Origin: Lingula anatina
Taxonomy: Eukaryota; Brachiopoda; Lingulata; Lingulida; Lingulidae
DNA length: 64,000 bases
Assembly (NCBI RefSeq): GCF_001039355.2
Contig: NW_019774025.1
Coordinates: 385,626 to 449,625 of the forward strand
Direction of reading: 5' to 3'
The position numbers and the translations under genes were made by a program. Under the pieces are notes generated by a model. The model saw only the letters and a list, made by a program, of their open reading frames with translations. It searched no databases and was not told where the DNA came from. This document shows, piece after piece, positions 34,207 to 47,917 of this stretch. Every line of letters begins with the position of its first letter. Position 1 is the first letter of the stretch.

Positions 34207-34867
34207 AATACCTATATCCGGGCCTTTTTAGAATCAGGCAGCTGAGGTTTCATTTCAAAACACTTGCCGAACAAGATTATGGAAACATGTCATCTCAGTA
34301 TAGAGTTTACTTAATAGAAATTCTTTATAATGAAAACATCTACTCGTTATATCATGCACCACTTTCGTTTATGATTTGTATGGTAAGGAAACGTCTGATG
34401 AAAACCTAACATTACGTGTATCTTTTTTAGTTACCATGATTTCTAATAGATGGCGCACTGATAGTCAGGTACCAGGTTTCATTAAAAAAAAAGAAGAAAA
34501 AAACTCTGGGTTTTATTCAAGCGATTGCAAAACCATTGTCTGCACCATATTGTCCTATAAACCACCAAGTACCAAATAAAAGCTTGTAAATTTGATGGGG
34601 ATAGTAAAATAGTAGGTCAACAGTAGCCTATATAGATATGTACAGCTTTCGCCAGAATTCGCAAAACTACTTCAGGCACACACAATGAAAAAAAATTGAT
34701 GATAGAAAAGATAAAGAAAAAATAATTATAATAAAAAAATACTCCATAGCCATATAAAGAAACAAAAATTCTGTCCAGATAATTAATGTTCATGTTACGC
34801 TTGTTTCCATTTTAAAAAACGAAAAAAAAAAGCCTTGTATAGAGTACGCTCGGCGGGAATTCATATT

Positions 34868-34896
34868 GAAATTATTAATCATGTATTAATAATTTC
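34868..34896. repeat. Perfect 12-bp inverted repeat
   Basis: GAAATTATTAAT and its exact complement ATTAATAATTTC separated by CATGT. It would form a stem-loop. A third GAAATTATT follows at about 34904. Function unknown; AT-rich DNA makes such palindromes less surprising. Confidence 0.85.
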
Positions 34897-35204
34897 ACAC
34901 TGAAATTATTTATACATGATTGTTTATGATACAGATAAAACAACTTTGAACACCTATGGTGAATAAAGTACAGAGACACTCAAGACAAAGGTACACTCTC
35001 AAAGGATGTCTCAAAGGTACATGCATCTATACCGCGCCTCATCTTGTTAGGCCTATTACATTGCAGATCTACAAGATATGTCATAATGTATTTTATCCAA
35101 AATGTCAAATGTCCCAAGCGGTTTCAGGATTGTTTGAAGGGGGAGGGGTCCGCGGATGCAAAGCCGACCCTTCCCCTCCCCCCCCCCCTTTGGCGTGGGG
35201 TTCG

Positions 35205-35387
35205 GGGCCCGCAAAATTTTGGTATTTTAGAGGGCGAACGGTGCCATTTGTTGTGGTTTCGAAATATAATTCAGCTGGTCAAAATTCTAATTTCAAGAGG
35301 GGACAATTGGTGTGATTTTTTTCAGAAATCGAAGGGGAGGGGTCCAGGACCCCCCTACCCCCCCCCCCCCCAAGTCCGCCACTGGCT
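35205..35387 (+). mobile_element. Dispersed repeat, copy 2
   Basis: Second copy of the element at 10103-10284, ending in CAAGTCCGCCACTGG. A GC-rich leader with AAGGGGGAGGGGTCCGCGGA (about 35135-35200) precedes it here and may be part of a longer element of which copy 1 retains only the right portion. Confidence 0.75.
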
Positions 35388-36213
35388 CCAATATCTATCT
35401 TTTTTCTTATATCAGAAAATTTTAGAATGTAGTATTCTTCATGGCTTATTCCTAAAAATCTTAACCTTGCTTGTATGGTCTGGTCATAAATGTATTAATG
35501 GTCACAATCTGAAATAAAAGGATAACAGCAGAGTTGTCAGCGACTTGTATTTTGGATATTAAATATGATTTTGGACACATTCAAAATGTATATATTTGTA
35601 AGCTTAAAAGAATCTTTTAAAAGCGCTTTTGAAAACAGGACCTATCCCAAAGTAGGCCTAATATTTCTTATACAGTATTTAATTGGAATTAGCATCCTAT
35701 TTGCAAAGGTACCTATCTTTCCAAACGGATACCTATCTCTCCGAACTGATAACTATAAGGACTAAAATTTCTCAAATGCTGTTGAAGTTTCGGATGATGT
35801 CGATATTTTCTTCGCAAATGCCATAAAGACGAATGGCCGCCTAAATCGATCATGGTTCGTTTAGAACTAAGTTATTTGATTAGACATGGTCAAAAAATCA
35901 AATTCAAGTGCAGGGACGGGTCGAACATCGTTTCGTGAGAAAGAAAAAATTGCTTTTTTTCTCGAGGGAAATAAGATTTGGCGCGATAATCCCCTGTAGA
36001 ATAGGGCCTACATGTGTACCTTTTACTGCATGTTGCATAATTACTCTGGGCAAAAATATACAGGAAAATGGAAAAATGCCTTGTAAAATTCCATTTCTTT
36101 GATTTTGTCTGCAGTGAAAATTTCCTCGAGTCTGCCTTTTAAACAGCATAAAACATGCTTCTGTGGTCCCTCCACCCCCTTTTTTATGAAGGGGTTAGGA
36201 TTAATCCACTATT

Positions 36214-36246
<33 letters not shown>

Positions 36247-36595
36247 TTTTTAATTTTTTTTTAGGAAAAGGATGGGTCGGATGTTTGGTGGAGCCCTTAA
36301 ACTCAACAAAACCCATCCCTCAATCCTCTCGAGAGCAGCATTGTGTGCATCACAGAAGCATGTACCTAGCAATATTAATTGTCTTATCAGTAGGAACATA
36401 AATAGGAAGAGTTACAAGATCCAACAAGTGTCTGTAAGCTTACACAAGACCACAGTAACTTGGTTTTGAGTGTTTCTGGTGTGATATTACATTGATTTTA
36501 ACGACTAACTACTAATAATTGTTTTGTCTTGGAGGAGTGGCACGAAGGCTGTACCGTGCTGCCCTCTGTTGAAATATGCGCTCCACAAAAATGTC

Positions 36596-36659
36596 TGACG
36601 TCATCAGTCTGTGCCGTCTCAGTGATTATACAGGTGCGAGTTAACTTCTGTGGAAAAAA
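36596..36659 (+). promoter_or_regulatory. Presumed MAP3K2/3 promoter and first exon
   Basis: A perfect CRE palindrome TGACGTCA (36596-36603) is followed about 55 bases later by a GTAAGT donor (exon end 36659) on the plus strand. This is a plausible CRE-driven start with a short untranslated exon that would splice 14 kb to the acceptor at 50822. No transcript evidence; another first exon within the interval is possible. Confidence 0.3.
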
Positions 36660-37433
36660 GTAAGTGATCTCTAGTTTCATATTCGGTTGTTACACTAAAC
36701 AACGCTAACTAACATTCCTTTCAACAAAAACATATTGTTTTGACAGTGTCTATCATGATTCATTGTAGTGGGGTAACTTGGCAGAATATGGGAAACTAGG
36801 TCACGATTATAACTTTGCTGATCAGATGCCTTCCGCCACTGTTTTGACGGCGCCTTGTACATCCTATGACTTGCCAATGTTATTTCCTCTTTTGCTCTAA
36901 TGCGGTAGAATGTTTTTGTAAACAGAAATCGGTCGTCTGATTAAGGTGTGTCAGACTTGTTACCGTTCCTAGAAGTATCCGCCACGTTGTTTGGCGACGA
37001 CGTGTTTTAAGGTTCTACATCAGCGACCTCAACATCATTCCTGGACATGTAAACTTGGACTTCTTTATGTGTGACATTCCTTGAATGTTTTTTTAACGGG
37101 GATAAACTAAAAATTAAAAAAATTCATAGACGGTTATATGCATTGAATCAATAAAGCACATATCATGCTTTCGTCAAATCACTTTTTTTTCAAAAATGCC
37201 TCCATATTATAAATCACACAGACGTACAAATATGTCCAAAGCCTAGGTAGTCCACAGATTCACTTCTGAAAATGTGATTGACTGAAGAATGAGTCTTGAG
37301 TTACATAGTTACTAAATTTTACATACCTGATTTTTATGTCTCGAAGACAGTTCATTTTAATCATTTGTTGTTAATTTCAATTATAAACTCCATGATAAAT
37401 GCACATTAGTAAGTCATAAAAAATTTAATATGT

Positions 37434-37618
37434 CAGGGCTTAACACTAACTTTTTTCGATACTTTTGGTTCCACCCAGAGATGTCGGTAAATATTGCAAG
37501 GATGATTTGACACATGACATTTTATTGCTCTTTGGGCCAGTAACCCCATTGATTCAATGGCCCTACGTTGGTTTTCAGTGGCCCAGGGCCAGTGGGCCAC
37601 CCTAAATTTTAAGCCCTG
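37434..37618. mobile_element. hAT-like MITE with CAGGGCTTAA ends
   Basis: The 185-bp segment begins CAGGGCTTAACACTAACTTT and ends AAATTTTAAGCCCTG, giving short inverted ends of the CAGGG...CCCTG type typical of hAT transposons. Internally it has GGCCCAGGGCCAGTGGGCC. It is too short to code for transposase. No 8-bp target duplication is evident, so the class is tentative. Confidence 0.55.
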
Positions 37619-40600
37619 TGTGGATTTTATATTATTATTTTATAAGGTCCAATTGGAAAATAAAACAATCAATTAATTTATACAGGCATATTGAAAATGT
37701 GCAATGCCCCTCCAAGCTTACACAAGAATGGTATGAAACAAAAATCGTTATGATGGCCCAATGGTTTCAGTAGCAGGCCCAAGGAGCATGAGATCTTGAA
37801 TTGCAGTATGGGTGTGTTGGATATGTTACCTTTATCAAACTAGGTAATAAGTTTTCATGTAGTGTCCATCTAGAATGATCTTCAATATCCCTACCAGTTT
37901 CAAATGAAATTTGATTTGAAACACGTGAAATGTCAAACAAATAACATAGAAAACTGTGTGAGAAAAATGCATGGATATAAGACCATTGACAGTTTCTGTC
38001 AAGTTATCAATCTTTGAATAGTTTAATTAATCTATACTGGTGTGATGAAATTACTGTTAGGTGAAAGATACAAAAACAAAAGGTTTGTGTTCACTGGGTG
38101 CAAACATATTGGAAGTTGTAATGCGGTGTTGGCCGTGGACATACACTATAAATAAATAACCCTTAGCACCAAGCTTTCTTCCAGCATACACAAGGAAGTT
38201 TTCTCAACCCATGGGTAAAATATCAAACACAACAATAAAGGCAAAAATTGCTCGTGAATTGCACAGCATTGGAAAGCTTCCTCCTCAAGGAAAGTGTCAC
38301 ATAACTTGTCTGTAAGCAGCAAGCTTGTGTGTGTGGTAGCCTGAAGTTTTTCTGTACTCTGTACACTGAAAAGTGAGAGGTAGCAAAAAAAAATGAAATA
38401 AAACAAAAAAATAAAAAATAAAAAAGGATCCTATCACAAGTGGGTAGAATCCAACAAGAGGGTATACACCAACAAAAGCATGAGGATCCACCCCCTTCTC
38501 TGGAACTTGCTATCTTGACGTGACATTGACAACAAAGATATAGCAATCTGTTGCTTGCATGCTTGACAGATAAACGTTGGCCCTGTGTTTGTTTTTTGCA
38601 TTGGATATTCTTTAGATGTAAATATGTAGTGGTTGACAAATAACCAAGTTTTATGTTTTGTCACCTAGGTCATATTTAAATAAGAAGAAAGATGCAGTTG
38701 TTCAGAAATATTTCAAAACCTAAATACTGGATTATGAATAAAATTTTAACTTATGTATTTTTAAGTTAAAAATGTTTGGCATTTTAATGGTTATTTAAAA
38801 CTATTTTCCCAATGATTTTTAAAATGTTTCTGTGTGACTATTCTTCTCCTGTTATTAAGTGGATGATGAGCATTTTTATTCTTTTGCTTCAGATGTGAGG
38901 CATAGGGCGTCTGCGTTTTTGCATGCGTGTGCAGGCATGGGTATGTGTGTGTGGTCTGAAGATGACCTTAGCAGATAATTTTGTCTCACGTTAACTGGGT
39001 TAAATTTAATTAATTGCCAAATTACATGGCTGAAGATTGCTACTAACTACTTATAAACAATCCTGGATAACCCTGTAGCAGTCTTATTTATTGGGAATGT
39101 ATTTCAGTATCAGTGAGAAACCTCTCTAGGCAATTTCTCTCTCTCTCTTTCTCTCTCTCTCTTTCTCTCATAAATACATATAGTATGAAAGCAGGTATTA
39201 ACTTAATGAAGCTGAACACGTTCTGTGTTGGTGACAAGCTGCCTATGTCACTATGTGCATTTTTGTGTGACATATCAATAAAACACTGTAAACCTTAACC
39301 TATGAAAATTCATGTGACATAGTTTTACCTTGCCTGTCATAACATGTGTAAAGAATTGACTGTTTCCACACAGATTCCATCCTATTTTTTGTGTGTTAAT
39401 ATGTCCATTAGCTAATTTTGTGTATTTTTTCTGTTTTTTAAGACTTTATCCCACTGTTTAATAGAGTGTTGAGGCTGACAAAGTTTATTACTTATTTAGT
39501 CTTGATACAGGTACTTTGGTTGTGTAAACACTGTTAAATAGTCATGCTAAATAGTGGTCATTTAGAATAGTGGCCCCTGTTGGACTTGGTCAGCACTTAA
39601 CAGTAGTTGTCTGAGACCCTTAACCCACTTTTGTGACAGTTTACAGCCTAACACCCATCCTGGCAAGAGACATTAAAATATGCAATGAAAAAGTTGTGTC
39701 TACAATACTTCCCACGCAGTGTCAACATTGCCGTGGCACAGTGAAGAGCTACACACACTAAGTATGCTGTTATCAAATTCATTAACCACCAATTCAGGTT
39801 CACTCAATAAAACCAGCCCAGTAGTGGGAGGTGAAGACGAGAGTCCGGTTTCTGGAGGAAGGAGACTTGAAAGATAATAGGAGACTTAAATTAAAAAAAA
39901 AAAGAAAACACTTTTGGTATATATAATTGTAATCCGAGTGGAGACTAGGTTTGCCATTAGTGTTGTTCTATGGTAGAGCCTGTTATTATGGTGCTTAGCA
40001 GTTTTATTACACTAGCTAGCAGTCTTGAAGCATATACACTCTAAGTAAAGAATCCAGTAATGATAGATGGGGCTCACCCTCTTACCTTTCCTTATCTGAT
40101 ATGGACTACTTCATCACTTAATCATGGAAATTATGTTTTTTTTCTCTTTCTTTTTTTCAACATGCCCTTATTCTCTTAATTATACCATCAGAGAGCTGGA
40201 CTAGTCCAAGACCATTTCCACATCTGCATCTGTCTCTGTGTCCATGTCAGAAATCATCAATCATCGGACAGAAGTTGATAGAGAGCTTTTTGTTTCCAAA
40301 TATTCTGATATTTTGCCAATTGAAGTTGATCCCTGATCTTGGTTATGTGTTAGGTTAGTCAGTATACTGGCCTAGTTTTAGGGCCCATTTTAAGATCCAA
40401 TTGTAAAGTTTTTTTTTTTTCTTTAATGAGCCTTTCGTTTTGAACTGGGCAGATCTGGAGTGAATTTTATTGATATGGGAAGAGAATTTCTTTTAGTTTA
40501 TGAGTTTTCTTAATAGAGAATAATTTAAGAAAAAAGAAATAGGTCTTCTGGGAAGGGCATATAAAATAAGTAAGGAGACCTTTTCGATGATTCTTATTTT

Positions 40601-43600
40601 CACGTGTTTTTCAGGTGAGACATTATTTGTATTTCAAGACATCCTCACATATTTGTAGCTGGCAACTTCCATTTTTACAAAATTGATTTTTTAAGTCTTC
40701 AAAAAAAATTTTTTTTTAAAAAAGCTCTTGTATTTAACTTTCATTTATATGACATTATTCCTTTCAGTAAACATCAGTTAGAGATTTTTTTTATTAAATC
40801 AAAGTTCACTGGCCAAAGAAAAATATTATTCTGTCCTGCCAATGAGACAGTAGCCCTTCTGCTTTGATACTGCACTGATAAGACAGCTCTGCTGCTGAGA
40901 AACAGGGATATTTCATTTTGTTCTTATATAAATAGTTAGAAGTCTACTGTAAGGTAAATGGAATGTGAATAATGCAGTTCTTCACGTGGGATAGATGTGG
41001 GTGTTTTATACAACGATCATTTAATTCCTTATAAACTTGCATGCATGCACATGCACAGTCCATCTGAAAGGTGCAGGTGGCTTATAGATGAAATGCAGTG
41101 TGGGTTTTGTGACAACGTGCGCAGAGACGCAGCTAATTTTTCCTTATATGGCAAAATACATGATACTTGTACCTATCTACTGAAGTAGTACAGTTCATTC
41201 TCATTGAAACAGGTAGTCCATATTTCATACCATATCAGGCAACGTCAGGATAAACTCATGCCATCTGGGTACTGAAGCTGACAGATATTTTAAACGTTTC
41301 CCCGCAGCACACCATTTGACGAATAACTGTCACATTGTTTATATACCGATGAGCTTCATAAAATGGTGACATTTTTACGACTCCAAAAAAGTAGACCTTT
41401 TTCATCACAATACAGCAAATCTAAATGGTGTCATTGTTCTAGATTACCCAAACATAACCCTGGAGTAATGGAGGAGGCATCCATTCATCCAATACATCCA
41501 AAGGCCGGATGGCAATATTTCTTGAAAATAAATTGCTCCTTTCCTAATGACAAAACAGAGCGAATGTAGTGAGGAGGCTGCTGGCTGGCAGTGATAAAGT
41601 GTATCCTGTCACTGTGGACACGCAGATTGCTGCTTGCAAGGCATACAATGTGCTAGTTGGGGCTATTTATCTGTTCATACTGTATATAGCTAGTAAAATG
41701 TCTGCCAGTGGATATTTGTGTTTCAATTTGATCGAAGTTTTTGTGAAGTATTCGATTAGTTTGGTGACTTTGAAATTGGATTAAGTGATGTTTCTCCATT
41801 TGATTGTTCATAGTTTATGCCAGGTAAGTAAAGAGGAGGCAGGTTGTTGGGATGTATTACACTGGGTATTGCAAATAGAATCTCAACCGATGTCTTTCAG
41901 TATGCCTGTGTTGCTGCAGCTGCAGGAGTCACTTTGCTCCTTAGTATAAGGGCTTTGTAGACACTGCATTTTCAGAAGTAGGTTTATTTTAGTAGGACCT
42001 TTTTGCATAGCATTATGTTGTTCACCATGTGATAAGGAAGTATTTCTGTTATAGTTACTAGAACCTTTATATGATAAATTTTATTTGTATAATTTTGCTA
42101 TTTGGACACCTCTTGTATAAAAGTGGTATTTGAACACTTCTAAATGCAAGAACTGCTTGTGTGAAAACTTTGTATACACCTATATATGATGAAGGGTTAG
42201 TTGATATTTTTTCATTAACAGATTTCAACAGTTTAGAGCTATCCCTTTTATGATTTTTTTCATAACTTTATATTTTTCTTTTTCACATCTGTTTTTGTCA
42301 GTGTGCATGTAATGATAACCTGCGATTCTTTCACAATTTAAATAAATTTGCCCTCTAAAGTCTGCTTCTCATTCAGAAAATTTAACATCTAATAATACTT
42401 GTTATGTAATATTGCTCCAATATCAAGCCCAAATCTAGCTGTTGGTACATGCTCAGGAGGGGCCTCCACCTCTCTGATATACTACTAGTAGTTTAATATT
42501 GGTGGTGGTGGTGGGTTGTGATCATACATTGAAATATTGTTAGCAATTTGGTGTCATTAGTGAATTGAATGTTGTATGACTTGGTGGGTGTGATAGAATT
42601 AGGCCTAGTTTACTGAGATCATTTTGACAAAAAAATTAATTAAATATTGTCACTTTTTATGGCTGCAGTTTGATGATATTTTCTAAGTCACGGAGAAAAA
42701 TTTAACATGCTTAGACTAAGATTTAAAAAAATCTTGTTAGTGTTGGTATTTTTTTTTTTCAGAAATGATTTAAAAAAGAAAAAAGAGAGAAATTTTGTCT
42801 GGTAGGTTTTATAGCCAGTGCAGGCTGCTGCCCATCATTACCAACACCCAACAAATCATCAGCATCCAAACAGTTCTGGCCAGAATATGTAGTGAAAAAC
42901 AAGGGTCAGACGGAAACCATTCATGAAAACTGACAGCTCGCTTGGGGGCACACTGCACTCCTTACACAATACGTACCATGCTCAGGTAGTAGAAGGGGTT
43001 TTTTTTCTCCCCTAACTGTCCATATCCAGAATTTGAGTCACCTTTACATTGTTAGAAATTGAAGTGCTTGTGTATTGCATAATGAAAGATGAATTATGGC
43101 GGACTTGAAGTCTGTTCCATGGATAGCATGAAGGCACACATAATTAGTTGGTTGGAGAGTTGGTGGAATGCATTTGTAAATGAAAATTTACCTTGTTTTT
43201 ACAAAAGTAGTTGAACAAGCGAAGTTATTTTGTAGCATCATTAAGATGGATGTAAACATCTTTTTTGTTCGTTACCAGGTGTTCTCTATCTAATACAAAT
43301 ACAATGAATTAAGTGCTGGAGTTCTTTATCATTATGTCATGCCCAAGAGATAGAAGCAGTAAGGTGATTATGTTCACAACTATACTATGATATCCCATAG
43401 GCATAAACAACTAGAAAGTTATTTTTACTGTGTTGTCTTCAGGGAGGACACTGACATACTATTAAAATGGGTTGTATCAACACAAATATGGCCACAATAA
43501 TTGAGGGGGGGGGGGGGGGGCACAAATTACAAATTAACTATTAAGTTTTTGCAAAAGCTATTGACATGTGTTAACAAGGCAATAGCATTTATTTATTTAT

Positions 43601-46181
43601 TTATTTTTGAGGAATCTAGTCTGTATATTTGAGTAAACATGGATCTAAACTATTTGGTTAAAAGAAGAGTGTTTAAGGTTTAATACTTAATTTATTTCAA
43701 AATATAATGCATGTGAACCAGGTCGTAAACTGAAAGAAAATGAAAAAAGAATTGAACATTGTGAACTTCAACCTTTTTTATACACTAAAATTATTATGTG
43801 GTCAAGTTACTTGTAAAATGAATAGAAAATTGCTTTGAATTGCTCTTTTAACCACAGTAGCAGTTTCTTGTTCTGTTCTTTGAAGAATTCCATTTGTGCT
43901 GAAATATGTAACACGATTCGCACACTGAACAGTAGGACTTTTAAAAAACTAATTATTTACTAGTATATGACTCATTGAAAATGTTCTGATGAGATTTCAT
44001 TCAGTTTCTATGTAGCATTTAAACTTGCCCCCTCCCTCATTTATCAGCTGTTAATTGCAGCCTTGAGTGACCCGGTTTCTCTGGGTTCCATATGTTTGGT
44101 TGTGGAAATGACAGCTTACCCAGTTTAGATATTTGCTGCAAGAGGGCAGCACTTGTCAACACGTCTAGGTCTGGTAATGCTTATTAAAATGACTGGGATT
44201 GCATGAACCATGGCAAGGTGCTGATAACTTGAGATTGATCTTGGTTAGTGGTTTCATAAACTGTGTACTTAGGACTGAGAATGGAGGCCATGTAGGAGTA
44301 CAGTACAGGTGCAAAGGAGATTTTTGTACGGGAACTTGCTGCCACCATCTCTGCTTGCTCCAATTTTTGCAGCAGCCTTCTCTAGCAGTATGCAGCACCA
44401 AGTTGACAGTGTAGGATTTTAAAAGCATGGTAGCAATGTGGCCACGACCATAATGCAGGCTTGGTATTCAGCTACCAAATCTGACTTTCCTGTTGCTCTC
44501 CTACTTGAAAACGTTGATTGACTATGTAAGAAAGGTAAGGAGGCATATAAAAATGTGTCTTTTCACAACATTCATTTTTTTGTGCGCGTGAGAAGTGTCA
44601 AAACCAGTAGCAAAAAATTGTAATAGTGGTATTCCTCCTTTGTTTTAAAGTTTTTAAAGTAAGGAGTTACAACTTTCTAGGCAGTTACGTTACTGCCTAC
44701 AATAAATACTGAGAAATTTTTAAAAATGGCCCCAATCAATTAATTTTCTTCAAAACTTGTCCCTGTATTGCAATTTTCAGCATTTGTATTACAACATTAC
44801 TGCTGGAATATATGTAAATTGTAATTTAGACAGATATATTCAACAGTTATAGTTAAAGTTGATGTTCAACTTGAGGTCCTTTGTAAAACAGCAAGCTAGC
44901 TAAAGAATAAAACTAAAGTGCTTGTGATACGGAAAGATAACCAGGTGCTTTTATCACGCTAACAATCAAATTGATGAAAGAATCAGGAAAAAAGTGAACT
45001 TATTACAGTTTAGTCATCCCTATGGTCAGGAACGGTAGGTCATTAAGTAGATAGTGGTCAGCTTAAAGGACGGAGAGAGAGTGACCTTTGGTAGTGCGTA
45101 TCAGCTCAGGGTGACAGCAGTTATTTCAGGCAGATCTGAATTGATGTGCCTGCAGTGTCAGCTGAGAGATTGAATGTAATAGAATAATGTGTGAGGGAGC
45201 TTTATCTAGCTATCATGCACTGAACACCTGTGACAGAAGACATATTTGATTTAGCTGTTGCATGAACACATTCAAATTGGACTAATATGGTGAAACGTGT
45301 GGATGCACAGAATTTTAGTTTTTCAGTTGTTGTTTCAACTGTAAATGTATAAGCACATAAAGAAGTTGATTTAAACTATTAAAATTTAAAGTAAGTTTCA
45401 GGTTTGGATATTTTTAAGAAAAATAAACTAGTGCTCTGTAAAGTATATTTCCACTATTTTAGAACTGTTGGTGCTTCAAGTGTCTGTGACTTCTCCTTGG
45501 GCATTTCCGCACTGCATCTTGTTAGGTACCCTTTATTCTTAGAAACTGCAGAGCGCCTAGCATCCAAATTATGAAGCCAAGTTGAATTTAACCAGCAAAC
45601 CTAACTGATGTTGGGGTCAGTTGGTGCATGTTTATAGGTCTGAACCAAAATCTCCAAGAAAGTTTGAGACCATGAGAGAAATAAGATTGACAATTGTTGC
45701 ATTTGATTGGGCACTTGAAGTGAGTGAAGTTTGCAACAATTTTCCTTTTTGTCTCCAATTAACAAGTAAATGGGATATATATATCTGAAATATGACAACT
45801 AGAATACTTGGTTTTCATCAGGTTTAAGGTTTGATTATCTTCATTCCCATAGAAACTGACTCCCATTTTCCTACAAAAGTTGCATAAGTGACAATTGAAG
45901 ATTTCACATGGAATGACCTTGATTGTGACCCTTGACCTTTTTTTTTCAAGGTCACTTGGTAAAGCATGCCACTATGGCAATGTGTAACCACCACATTCAA
46001 CAGTTATGTGATTGTCTAATGCATAGATCTAAATGGTATTTAAATTGCAATTTATAAAGCTGACTGTTTTTCGGGTAAATTGGTACAATTTCAAAGATAG
46101 AACAGCTAGTACCATATGTCTATGGCTTTATTACTGTCTGCAACTGCAAGACCCTCTGTAAAATTTTGTGTCTTCAGTAAG

Positions 46182-46227
46182 TGGAATTCGGAAATGGTAT
46201 TAAACACCACTTTGTGATAAAGGAAAA
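46182..46227 (+). repeat. 46-bp repeat, copy 1
   Basis: Starts TGGAATTCGGAAATGGTATT and ends TGTGATAAAGGAAAA; identical to 47872-47917 except for one base. The flanks on both sides are unrelated. Confidence 0.9.
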
Positions 46228-47871
46228 CGAAATATTTGAAAAGAAAAGAAATCTTTTCAGAGTTGGGTATAACTGGCACCAATCTTTAAATTGGTTTTTC
46301 CTGGAGAGACTTCACCTAAATAGAATATTGTAGAGGCGTCCTTTTCAGGAGTCTGGCCAGAAAGTAATGAGTCTAGCTCAAAAAATGTAATAAGTGATTG
46401 ATGGGTTAATGTGAACTAGTGCATATGTAGAGAAAGGCAAAGTGCCATCATAAGGACAGCAGATGAAGGCCTTGTTATTCATATACATGTGATGTTTCTC
46501 AGACACTCTTAAAATGCATTTAAAGTCAAATTTTTTTGCACAAAACCTGACTAAATTCCACCATTAAGTTTCAATAGTATAACGTGGAGAAATACCCAAG
46601 ATCATTGTTTCAATTTTCTTGGAAAAAGTGTTATCAAACCGATATTTTCTGCTTGTAAGTATACTTTCGGCTTGTGTTTCAACTTGATAATTTTCATTTA
46701 TGACCCAACTACCAAGCTAATGAATGTTTTTGCTCATTTACGATATTTTCTGCTTTCTTTCTATGCTATAAGCTGTAAATATTTGATATATAATTTGAAT
46801 AGGTATACAATTCCGAAATGTAAGCATATTCAAAAGTTATAAAAAATTCACATAAAAATTGTGATAAAGATAAATGACATCCAGTTCATTAGTAACTCTT
46901 AATAATTTTCCCACAGGGAAAAGCATTTTTATTAATTCATCACGAACCTTTTAAGTTTATTAAGATATCAGTACAATATTCCCATAGAAAAGAAGCGGAA
47001 TTCATCGCATGGATGGAGCATAATGTGGAGTCTCTTTTTATTGTGGTTACGGCATATAGGTGCAGGCTACAACAGATCAGTATCAGTACTAAATAGCATG
47101 CAGCAAGAGCGAGAAAAATGCAACAATATTATTCTCCCCTTTAGAAGGCCAGATGATTTATTTAGGTGATTCTTTGAAGTGCTGGCTCTGCTAGGCTTTC
47201 ATGGAGTTTGATCTTGCGTGAAGACCCAACTAAGACTAATAAAGAGTGCATTCCAGCACAGGCCCCGCACACTGTAGAAATAGCACAGTAGATCTGACAT
47301 TGATTGAAAATATGTTCTTTTTTGCGGCATATAAGTTTTTCTCCAGGGATCTATTTTTTAATAACCAGGAGAAAATGTGAAATGTGCCCCATTTTTAATT
47401 GGTAAGTATGTTGTATAAGTATATATTGAGTCAGTGAAAGTGTCGGATTCCCCCAGCTGTCAGGACCAGGTGCAGTCTCAGTAGTAAACAGTTTATTAAT
47501 TCCTGAATGGTTCTGCCAGAAAAAGGAAGAGGTCCAGGTATTTTTCAGACACATGACTGTGTCTGTTACTTCTCATCCCAAACATTTTTCATCCTGCAGT
47601 TGAACAGAAGAGTTGAGAAGGAAAATATGTCCATATAACACTGGCTTTGCATTCAGATGTTCCAGTACAACTTCTTGGAATACTGATTAAATCAGACTCG
47701 GATTTAGTTCCTTGGTATTTTTTTGCATGTGAACCGTATTTGCTCAGTACAAAACCTGAAAATAGCATGAAATAAGAGAACTTATTATGTAAATAAAATA
47801 AAAGTTTGAGTTATGGTTGAATCTCTGGTGCATTATTGTTCACATGCATGTCTGGTCCAGATTAAGAATAA

Positions 47872-47917
47872 TGGAATTCGGAAATGGTATTGAACACCAC
47901 TTTGTGATAAAGGAAAA
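47872..47917 (+). repeat. 46-bp repeat, copy 2
   Basis: Partner of 46182-46227, 1.69 kb downstream in the same orientation, one mismatch over 46 bases. Confidence 0.9.

Larger units (their letters stand above)
34207..36595. other. Intergenic region between divergent NDST and MAP3K2/3
   Basis: About 2.4 kb without exons. It holds a perfect 12-bp inverted repeat (34868-34896), a dispersed repeat (35205-35387), poly-C runs and a CT microsatellite at about 36212-36246. Regulatory elements for both flanking genes could lie here. Confidence 0.5.

Noticed and set aside
38223-38639. 138-codon minus-strand open frame in the MAP3K2/3 5' region
   Set aside because: Composition is low-complexity (poly-F from an A-rich tract), with no recognisable domain or splice context.
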